This document shows, piece by piece, positions 25,201 to 30,138 of a stretch of DNA of 33,016 bases; position 1 is the stretch's first letter, and the number at the start of each line of letters is the position of its first letter. The notes below the pieces were generated by a model. It made no database searches. It was given only the letters and a program-made list of their open reading frames with translations, and was not told the origin of the DNA. A program made the position numbers and the translations under genes. Source of the DNA: Clostridia bacterium (lineage in GTDB: Bacteria; Bacillota; Clostridia; Christensenellales; CAG-314); the NCBI GenBank assembly GCA_017500905.1, contig JAFVXX010000116.1:1-33016 (forward strand), written 5' to 3'.

Positions 25201-25373
25201 CAAAAACAGCCGAAATCACTTTGCAAAACTTGGTTGACCTAAGCGCACAAGTAACCGAGCTTAAAAATGCTTTGCAAGGCACAGACGTAAACAACTTTGA
25301 AGCCTTTTTGTTGGAGATGTACAACTACTACGTAACTGCTGTACAAGAGCTTCAACAACAAAGCCAAGCTTAA
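22257..25373 (+). CDS. Large lipoprotein with three Ig-like domains and an unknown helical domain
   Basis: This protein has 1038 residues from the ATG at 22257, which GGAGG at 22247-22251 supports. An in-frame ATG at 22245 is less likely because that Shine-Dalgarno sequence lies downstream of it. The signal peptide ends in LVAC with Cys26 as the lipidation site. Three bacterial Ig-like units (group 3 style, with YVVGQ/YVVGDKF and TVTVSYD) cover about 30-270. The other roughly 770 residues are rich in Tyr, Phe, Leu and Glu and look mainly alpha-helical. I do not recognise this region; no catalytic motif or coiled-coil heptad is obvious. It is the last gene of the operon, followed by a strong terminator at 25391-25419. 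A surface scaffold or substrate of the MoxR/vWA machine is an inference from position. Confidence 0.8.
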   Translation: MKHSKKLLIAALLLTFVLALSALVACAPKVTLLSVELQQTTYVVGQQLKGSLKVDVKGEEQLWEFTQEGVTVSGYNPNQLGEQTVTVSYDEQTVSAKVTVVPRVVAQGIKQDYVVGDKFDTTQGTLRFTRDDGTTKDVFFTDANLTLTGFASNVEALPLTITATYVDNGTTLTGEFAVNVYGIDNLSLTRPVNRQYASHDTALDLNGCFLTVTTALGQSFVQVTENMCSGFDLSVVNEANPTATQTITVTYAGKSKAFEIDITYSDVSYIKDNVAALAEVDWSGEETPTLTPEQGELARNMAEKYFALSDVHKAMISPEESAVVMKNAARYVFGLYLEQWNVYEAAFALESYQAVKDAYTQLSVESAPLRVYGRLLEKISDEFGANEFFKTITIKSYLSGVVTEEQFAGNLAIFNYAITLHEGLTVPANWQAAELTQYAQQIDNVVLAINSNSYRGSAYRQLYSVLTNWRENKDYFDILYTYYFNAENTNVLLSLVDIYLPGPMEEMYICMEEAFIQAVGMQNKQVVDSSLFVLNYNRAYETAKQIASGDNAMYKFLYANSKLKGFLVDGDGNDAEISFAGLMYYLTVTDILQFGWNKHQGPMLGNEQFDDMWDKYLVVLEGALTPDYVKGEQFPIDLKAMLDTFVTLAPNTQYEFIRSVNAFYDQSFPTYALDTSEYCYSYFTYFIVEYYETVVTPEEMKVLKDMLVAIECHSLTNHRAGSHTEFLTRMEAVATAFGNLSDEQKASFTANFGTAYSRYELLWKIGTNQVTGPEADFGEEFNPLVQAILDAISQMAEIERAISAGELTANRGVVRFLSAFEYAEYLSDYIIENASAEAVHNFYYNKFVPLDGQTFVTLEWLMYYYRISYGNLLYSAMVDSRTALAQIYFDTNLEEFLIKAYPVIWYNPPENLTNIYTDAVMLAINSFRDLTQGDKMLLMALDVNNDYYGNVDKFFKLVLNEQCVPVAEKLVQLEQTYLAYVAKTAEITLQNLVDLSAQVTELKNALQGTDVNNFEAFLLEMYNYYVTAVQELQQQSQA

Positions 25374-25390
25374 CAAGCAAATCAATACAA

Positions 25391-25419
25391 AAAAACTCCA
25401 CAATCGTGGAGTTTTTTTT
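25391..25419 (+). terminator. Intrinsic terminator of the MoxR/BspA operon
   Basis: ACTCCAC and GTGGAGT form a seven-base stem around AATC, extended by A-T pairs, and an eight-T run follows. It starts 17 bases after the stop of the large lipoprotein gene. Confidence 0.9.
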
Positions 25420-25427
25420 GTTGTCTC

Positions 25428-25456
25428 TTGACAAAAGGCTGACAATTTTATAAAAT
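25428..25456 (+). promoter_or_regulatory. Promoter of the SDR gene
   Basis: TTGACA at 25428-25433 and TAAAAT at 25451-25456 are 17 bases apart. The ATG at 25477 follows 20 bases after the -10. Confidence 0.7.
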
Positions 25457-25476
25457 GTAACTATTAGGAGAAGCTT

Positions 25477-26268
25477 ATGAAATACGTAGTAGTAACAGGT
25501 GCCAACGGCGGAATGGGCCGTGCCGTAGTAGAAAAACTTGCAAGCAGTGGTTACTTTGTGTTTGCTTTGGACAGACAATTGAGCGAGCCGTTTGACAACG
25601 TTTTGCCCCTTGCCGTGGACGTCACGGACACAGCCAGCGTGCAGCATGCATTTGACGTTGTAGCAAGTCACACCGACAATTTGTTTGCAGTGGTACACTT
25701 TGCCGGCATCTACCGTATGGATTCACTTGTGGAAATGGACGAAAAATCCTTTGCAGGCATATTTGACGTCAACGTCTTTGGCTGCTACAGGGTAAACAAG
25801 GCGTTTTTGCCCTTGCTTAAGCAAGGCAGCAAAATTGTAATTACCTCCAGCGAGCTTGCACCCCTTGACCCATTGCCCTTTACGGGCATTTACGGCATAA
25901 CCAAGTCCACGGTAGAAAAGTACGCCTTTTCGCTACGCATGGAGCTGCAGCTGCTGGGCATCAAGGTGGTAGTGTTGCGTCCGGGTGCAGTCAAAACCAA
26001 CATGCTGGGTGACTCTACCAGCCAGCTGGACCAATTTGTGTCGGGCACACAGCTGTACAGCTGCAATGCAGCAAGGTTTAAGGGCATTGTCGACAAGGTG
26101 GAGGCACGCAACGTTGCACCGCAAAGGGTTGCCAACAAAACGGCAAGGATACTAAGCAAGCGTCGCCCTCGCTACGTGTACAAAATCAATCGCAACCCCT
26201 TGCTGCTACTACTAAACGCACTACCGGATAGGTGGCAAACGGGCATAATCAAAATGATTTTGAAGTAA
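25477..26268 (+). CDS. Short-chain dehydrogenase/reductase (SDR)
   Basis: This 263-residue protein has the classical SDR layout. The nucleotide-binding motif TGANGGMG starts at residue 7, HFAGIYR takes the place of the usual NAG motif, the catalytic Ser is in ITSSELA (about 124-125), and YGITK supplies Tyr139 and Lys143. PGAVKTNM after the active site is also typical. ALDR at the end of the second strand has Asp, which would favour NAD(H) over NADP(H). The C-terminal part is basic (RILSKRRPRYVYKINRNP) and hydrophobic (LLLLLNALPD), which hints at membrane association. AGGAG at 25466-25470 supports the start. The substrate is not predictable. Confidence 0.93.
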   Translation: MKYVVVTGANGGMGRAVVEKLASSGYFVFALDRQLSEPFDNVLPLAVDVTDTASVQHAFDVVASHTDNLFAVVHFAGIYRMDSLVEMDEKSFAGIFDVNVFGCYRVNKAFLPLLKQGSKIVITSSELAPLDPLPFTGIYGITKSTVEKYAFSLRMELQLLGIKVVVLRPGAVKTNMLGDSTSQLDQFVSGTQLYSCNAARFKGIVDKVEARNVAPQRVANKTARILSKRRPRYVYKINRNPLLLLLNALPDRWQTGIIKMILK

Positions 26269-26271
26269 TTT

Positions 26272-26311
26272 ACAAGGACGGCTGTCAGTCCTTGTCCAAC
26301 AAGCATATAAT
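26272..26311 (+). promoter_or_regulatory. Hairpin and probable promoter before the TerB-like gene
   Basis: ACAAGGAC (26272-26279) and GTCCTTGT (26288-26295) form a perfect eight-base inverted repeat three bases after the SDR stop, without a T-run. TATAAT at 26306-26311 has a weak -35, CTGTCA at 26282-26287 (18-base spacing), lying within the hairpin. The hairpin could end the SDR transcript or act as an operator on the new promoter. Confidence 0.5.
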
Positions 26312-26335
26312 ATATTTAAGCAAGGAGAACAAACT

Positions 26336-26764
26336 ATGGATTGGAACAACACTTTTAGAGAATACGTCAATATGGACCCCAGCCTGCTGTACAACATTGC
26401 AACCAACAGCGCAGATGAAATTCAGTACACGCTGGAGGTTTACTTTGGCTATGGTCGCTCCAAAAGGCTAATGACACAAATTTTTGCCAGCTTTGCATCT
26501 GCAGACGACCGTACAACTCAGGCAGAGTACGACTTGTTTAGAAAGGTCACCGACACCTTGTTTGACGAGTACTACAGCTACAGCGAGTTTTGCGACATCG
26601 TCAGCGATTCGTACGATTGCGATTACGTAAGCACCGTAATGCCAATTGCAAGACAAAACGACGATTTGCGCAACGCCATCATACGTCTGGGACTGGCAGT
26701 ATGTGCAATTGACGATCGTATTTCGGTTGCAGAGCAAAACTTTGTTGCTTGGTTTGATCAATAA
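26336..26764 (+). CDS. Small soluble protein, possibly TerB-like
   Basis: This 142-residue acidic, helical protein has no signal peptide or membrane segment. AAGGAGA at 26322-26328 precedes the ATG. The end of the protein, CAIDDRISVAEQNFVAWF, resembles the helical Asp/Glu-rich repeat of TerB-type (tellurite-resistance-associated) proteins, in which acidic residues bind metal. FASADDRTTQAEYDLF at about 50-65 is a second copy of the same pattern, giving the two-fold arrangement expected for TerB. The similarity is weak and from memory, so hypothetical protein is the safe label. It is followed after 20 bases by an unrelated small gene and is probably co-transcribed with it. Confidence 0.65.
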   Translation: MDWNNTFREYVNMDPSLLYNIATNSADEIQYTLEVYFGYGRSKRLMTQIFASFASADDRTTQAEYDLFRKVTDTLFDEYYSYSEFCDIVSDSYDCDYVSTVMPIARQNDDLRNAIIRLGLAVCAIDDRISVAEQNFVAWFDQ

Positions 26765-26784
26765 TTGATATGAATGGAGTAAAA

Positions 26785-27252
26785 ATGAATTATCAACAAC
26801 ATTTGCAAAACCTTCTTAATATAATAGTAGGCAAAAAGCTTAATCATCTAAAGCCTATTTTTGAAGTAATGTCGTTTGGCTTTGGAGAGTACGCTCTTCA
26901 CACATTGGGGCTAACACGCATTATTAAGGACAATGATATTCTTGTGACCACGCTAGATTATCAAAATTGGGATGGTGAAGAGGCGTTTAACAACGACGAA
27001 CACTATTTTATTAAAAAATTCAACGACCAAATAGTGGGTGGAGTTGTAACGTCTATAAAGGTTTCGCCTTTGTATGATTTGAAAATCGAAATGGACAATG
27101 GTGTAAGGGTAGAAGTATACGTTCAAAATGGGCATCATCATTTTGACCGAGATAACAATCAATGGTTGTTTTTCAAAGTAGATGAAGAAGGCGACAATGC
27201 ACCGTTTGTTTCTGTTTACAACAAAACGGTAGACATTACGGGGGAATGGTAG
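26785..27252 (+). CDS. Hypothetical protein, A+T-richer orphan
   Basis: This is a 155-residue soluble protein. An ATG at 26770 is in frame, but AATGGAG at 26773-26779 lies between it and the ATG at 26785, so the latter is preferred. The pattern FGEYALHTLG ... VTSIKVSPLYDLKIEMDNGVRVEVYV ... NQWLFFKV resembles an unnamed Firmicutes family in which a short beta-sandwich core has the form DLKI-x-NG-V-x-V and ends in a W-x-FF motif. Such proteins often stand alone and some look like immunity proteins, but nothing here proves that. The codons are more A/T-ended than in neighbouring genes (many AAT, ATT, TTT), which suggests recent acquisition. No toxin gene is adjacent. Confidence 0.7.
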   Translation: MNYQQHLQNLLNIIVGKKLNHLKPIFEVMSFGFGEYALHTLGLTRIIKDNDILVTTLDYQNWDGEEAFNNDEHYFIKKFNDQIVGGVVTSIKVSPLYDLKIEMDNGVRVEVYVQNGHHHFDRDNNQWLFFKVDEEGDNAPFVSVYNKTVDITGEW

Positions 27253-27296
27253 TATTTTTGCAGAGTGTAAAAGATCAATTTAAATAGCTAAAAGGC

Positions 27297-27316
27297 CACC
27301 TGTAAAGGTGTTTTTT
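27297..27316 (+). terminator. Short intrinsic terminator
   Basis: CACCT and AGGTG pair around GTAA, followed by six T residues. It lies 45 bases after the stop of the orphan gene and just ahead of the next promoter. Confidence 0.65.
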
Positions 27317-27319
27317 GTA

Positions 27320-27348
27320 TTGACAAAAAATGCTTGGTGGGGTATAAT
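27320..27348 (+). promoter_or_regulatory. Promoter of the cysteine-synthase-family gene
   Basis: TTGACA at 27320-27325 and TATAAT at 27343-27348 are 17 bases apart and match consensus fully. The leader to the ATG is about 65 bases. Confidence 0.85.
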
Positions 27349-27357
27349 TTAATTCGC

Positions 27358-27407
27358 TAAAGCAATGCTTGTGGCAAAAGTGCCGCAACGTGAATAAAAT
27401 AGCTTTA
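27358..27407 (+). promoter_or_regulatory. Structured leader before the cysteine-synthase-family gene
   Basis: TTGTGGCA (27369-27376) and TGCCGCAA (27381-27388) form an eight-base stem with one wobble around AAAG. TAAAGC (27358-27363) can pair with GCTTTA (27402-27407), which abuts the AAGGAAG ribosome binding site. The fold could influence translation. It does not match a T-box or SAM riboswitch that I know. Confidence 0.35.
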
Positions 27408-27420
27408 AGGAAGTTTCAAA

Positions 27421-28347
27421 ATGATTTTAGACAACGTATTGCAAGCAATTGGCAACACTCCACTTGTAAGGCTTAACAGAGTGGTAGATAAAGACAGCGC
27501 CCAAATACTTGTAAAGGTAGAGGGCCTAAACGTAGGTGGCTCCATCAAGACACGCACGGCGTTTGCAATGATACAAGACGCCAAGCGTCGTGGTCTAATC
27601 AACGACGACACCGTAATTGTAGAGGCAACCAGCGGCAATCAAGGCATTGGCATTTCGCTGGTGGGTGCAGTGATGGGCAACAGGGTAGTGGTAGTAATGC
27701 CCGACTCGGTAAGCGAGGAAAGGCGCAAGCTTGTGCAGCTGTACGGCGCCGAGGTTGTGCTTGTGCACGACGAGGGCAAGGTGGACGACTGCTACAAAAA
27801 GTGCTTTGCTCTTGCAGAGAAAATGAGCAAGCAGCCCAATTACTTTTGGCCTCAACAATTTGAAAACCCCGAAAACTGCAAAGTGCACAATCAACAAACG
27901 GCAATGGAAATTGTCAATCAAGCAGGCTGCACAATCGACGGATTTTGCGCCGGCATTGGCACTGGTGGCACGCTGACGGGCGTTGGCACGGCATTGCGCC
28001 AAATCAATCCCGACATTGTCATTTGGGGCATCGAGCCTGCAACGGCATCGCCCTTGACGGGTGGGCAAATCGGCTCGCACGTTCAAATGGGTATTGGCGA
28101 CGGAATGGTGCCTCCCATCTTGGATTGCAGCGTGTTTGACAAGGTTGTCACCGTCACCGACCAAGAGGCAATCGAAATGGCACGTCAGCTTGGCAAATTG
28201 GAAGGCCTTGCTTGTGGCATTACAAGCGGCACCAACGTTGTAGTGGCAAAGCGTCTTGCAAAGCTGCTTGGTCCGGGCAAAACGGTAGTTACCGTGCTAC
28301 CCGACACGGCCGAAAGATACTTTTCGACACCATTGTTTCAGTTTTGA
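27421..28347 (+). CDS. Cysteine synthase family PLP-dependent enzyme
   Basis: This 308-residue protein is of standard fold-type II length. GNTPLVRLN begins at residue 11, the PLP lysine is Lys43 in GGSIKTRT, the substrate loop is ATSGNQGIG, and the phosphate-binding glycine motif is GIGTGGTLTG. It ends with TVLPDTAERYFSTPLF. SIKTRT and TSGNQ replace the SVKDR and TSGNT of classical CysK. This variant is one I recall from Clostridia proteins annotated as cysteine synthase; the substrate could be O-acetylserine, O-phosphoserine or another beta-substituted amino acid. Expected role is cysteine formation from sulfide in the cytoplasm. AAGGAAG precedes the ATG. The next gene follows within 47 bases with no clear terminator between them. 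Confidence 0.9.
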   Translation: MILDNVLQAIGNTPLVRLNRVVDKDSAQILVKVEGLNVGGSIKTRTAFAMIQDAKRRGLINDDTVIVEATSGNQGIGISLVGAVMGNRVVVVMPDSVSEERRKLVQLYGAEVVLVHDEGKVDDCYKKCFALAEKMSKQPNYFWPQQFENPENCKVHNQQTAMEIVNQAGCTIDGFCAGIGTGGTLTGVGTALRQINPDIVIWGIEPATASPLTGGQIGSHVQMGIGDGMVPPILDCSVFDKVVTVTDQEAIEMARQLGKLEGLACGITSGTNVVVAKRLAKLLGPGKTVVTVLPDTAERYFSTPLFQF

Positions 28348-28394
28348 CACAACAAGCCTAAATGGGCTTTGACAAACACAAAAGGAGAAGGCTT

Positions 28395-30005
28395 ATGAAA
28401 AAATCCATTGCTCTAATTTTGACGGCAGCGTTGTTGTTTGCTTTGACAACCTGTATGCTTACAGGCTGCAGCAAGCTGCCCGAAAAGCATCTCATTTTGG
28501 ATGCAGACGGCAACTACGGTGGCACGCTTGACGCAGCTCGCTACGGCGAGGGCGCACCACTAAACGGCATGTACGATCAAAAAAACTCGCAGTACTTTAC
28601 CGCTCCCGATTACTACAACATGCCAAGCACGGCAACTCGCACAATTTTCCCCAACTTTGCGCCTTATCAACAAACAATGAAGGATAGCAGTGGTGTTGCT
28701 TGCGCTTTGATGCTACTAAACTACTTTGGCGAAGACGTCAAAAACACCTACAACGAGTTGGCATTGGTAAACAAGTACGAGCAGCTTAACCAAGCCACCG
28801 TGTACGGCAACGGAACAACGGCCGACGGCCTTGTAAATTTGTTTACCGACCTTGGCTACGAGGCAGTTTCGGAAGAGTACGTGGAGTACTCGGCAGCAAC
28901 CGATGACAAAATTACTGACTTCAACATGTGGTTGGAAATGTACATCAACGATGGCAACTTTGTTTTGGTTAGATACAGAGACGACGTCAACGTTGGTTGG
29001 CACGTCATCATTGGCTACGACAACATGGGCACACCCAGCATCCCCAAGGACGACGTAATCATCTTTGCCGATCCATGGGACGGCTGGGACCACTACCAAG
29101 ACGGCTACACAACAAGTGGCTCGGGACGTTTTTACAGATGGTGGTTTGACAGCATCGAGTACACCGACGACGGCACAAAAATTACTCCAAGCCAAACCCG
29201 TGCGTTTGAAAACGTAATCGTAACCCCAAAGACACCAATTACCTTTGAACGTGTCGAAACGGACACCATGCCTACGCAAAAGGTGCCCGAGCATCACATG
29301 CTTCTTAATGCTGACGGCAGCTACGGTGGCACAACCAACGGCCTATTGTATGGCTCCATCAAGGAGAAAAACGGCTCGTCCGACCACTTGGACAAAACTT
29401 ACTACAAGTTTGTAGATTACTACAACATGAAGAGTACCTCCAGCCGTGTTATGCTTACCAATTACCGTGCATATCAACAAACCATGGCATCGTCTTGTGG
29501 TATTGCTGCAACAATGTCGGTGCTTAACTACTACGGACACGACATCGTTGGTACCTACAACGAAATTGCCCTTGTAGACAAGTATCACGAGCTTAACACC
29601 AACGAGCCCAACATCAAGGGTGTTGGCACAACCAGATTTGGTTTGCAAAAGATGCTGCAACACTACGGCTTTGATGCAACCATCACCCCTTACGAAAAGG
29701 AGGGCGACATCTACTTTGATACCTACCAAGCCTTTGTTGCTTGGGCAAAGGACGGACTAAGCAAGGGTATGCCTTTGACGATTTGCTTCAAGCCACACAG
29801 TGGTCACTGGGAAGTAATCATTGGCTACGACGACATGGGCACTCCATACGTGTACGACGACGTAGTAGTGCTTGCCGACCCTCACGACACCTTTGACCAC
29901 TACCAAGACGGCTACAACACCTTGTCGGCAATGACCTTTTACAGTCAATGGTACAACGGCAATTACAAGTGGCCACAAAAGTTTGTAATTTACCCAAACA
30001 AGTAA
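28395..30005 (+). CDS. Lipoprotein with two C39-like peptidase domains, the first lacking the catalytic Cys
   Basis: This protein has 536 residues from the ATG at 28395, which AAAGGAG at 28381-28387 supports; the in-frame ATG at 28362 lies upstream of that site. The lipobox is LTGC with Cys25. Two homologous halves each carry YYNM, YQQTM, LNYFGED/LNYYGHD, WHVIIGYD/WEVIIGYD, ADP and DHYQDGY. In the second half the papain-like triad is complete: Cys368 in SSCGIAA, His471 in SGHWEV and Asp495 in ADPHD. In the first half the Cys position is Ser99 (SSGVACA) while His203 and Asp226 remain. The first domain is therefore probably a non-catalytic copy, perhaps for binding. C39-type domains cleave peptides, often after double glycine. 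This one would act outside the cell, and its substrate is unknown. Confidence 0.85.
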   Translation: MKKSIALILTAALLFALTTCMLTGCSKLPEKHLILDADGNYGGTLDAARYGEGAPLNGMYDQKNSQYFTAPDYYNMPSTATRTIFPNFAPYQQTMKDSSGVACALMLLNYFGEDVKNTYNELALVNKYEQLNQATVYGNGTTADGLVNLFTDLGYEAVSEEYVEYSAATDDKITDFNMWLEMYINDGNFVLVRYRDDVNVGWHVIIGYDNMGTPSIPKDDVIIFADPWDGWDHYQDGYTTSGSGRFYRWWFDSIEYTDDGTKITPSQTRAFENVIVTPKTPITFERVETDTMPTQKVPEHHMLLNADGSYGGTTNGLLYGSIKEKNGSSDHLDKTYYKFVDYYNMKSTSSRVMLTNYRAYQQTMASSCGIAATMSVLNYYGHDIVGTYNEIALVDKYHELNTNEPNIKGVGTTRFGLQKMLQHYGFDATITPYEKEGDIYFDTYQAFVAWAKDGLSKGMPLTICFKPHSGHWEVIIGYDDMGTPYVYDDVVVLADPHDTFDHYQDGYNTLSAMTFYSQWYNGNYKWPQKFVIYPNK

Positions 30006-30015
30006 ATTGATACAC

Positions 30016-30045
30016 AAGCACTCAACTGCGGTTGGGTGCTTTTTT
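30016..30045 (+). terminator. Intrinsic terminator after the C39-like lipoprotein
   Basis: AAGCACTCAAC (30016-30026) pairs with GTTGGGTGCTT (30031-30041) with one wobble around TGCG, and the T-run extends to 30045. It begins 11 bases after the stop. Confidence 0.9.
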
Positions 30046-30054
30046 GTTGCTCAA

Positions 30055-30109
30055 TTCGTCAAAAAAGGGTGTTTGTCGCCCTTTTTTTGCGTTGTATTGA
30101 TGGTACAAT
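30055..30109 (+). promoter_or_regulatory. Probable spoIIE promoter with Spo0A-box-like sites
   Basis: TACAAT at 30104-30109, preceded by TGG, makes an extended -10 with no good -35. TTCGTCAAA (30055-30063) differs by one base from the reverse-complement 0A box TTCGACAAA. TTTGTCGCC (30072-30080) matches 7 of 9 in the forward orientation. In Bacillus, spoIIE is transcribed by sigma-A with Spo0A activation, so the arrangement is plausible but unproven. Confidence 0.45.
30061..30088. terminator. Symmetric A/T-flanked hairpin upstream of spoIIE
   Basis: AAAAAAGGG and CCCTTTTTT form a nine-base stem with T-runs on both strands, as in a bidirectional terminator. It directly follows the stronger terminator at 30016-30045 and overlaps the likely spoIIE control region, so it may insulate or regulate that promoter. 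Confidence 0.55.
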
Positions 30110-30138
30110 GAGGCAAAAGCATCTAAAGGAGTTTGACT

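Noticed and set aside
27358-27407. T-box or SAM riboswitch before the cysteine-synthase-like gene
   Set aside because: The leader is only about 65 bases, with no T-box motif and no antiterminator/terminator pair.
28689-28700. Cys102 as a replacement nucleophile in the first C39-like domain
   Set aside because: It aligns with the second Ala of CGIAA, three residues past the catalytic position, so it should not reach the His in the usual geometry. It is mentioned only as a point to check.
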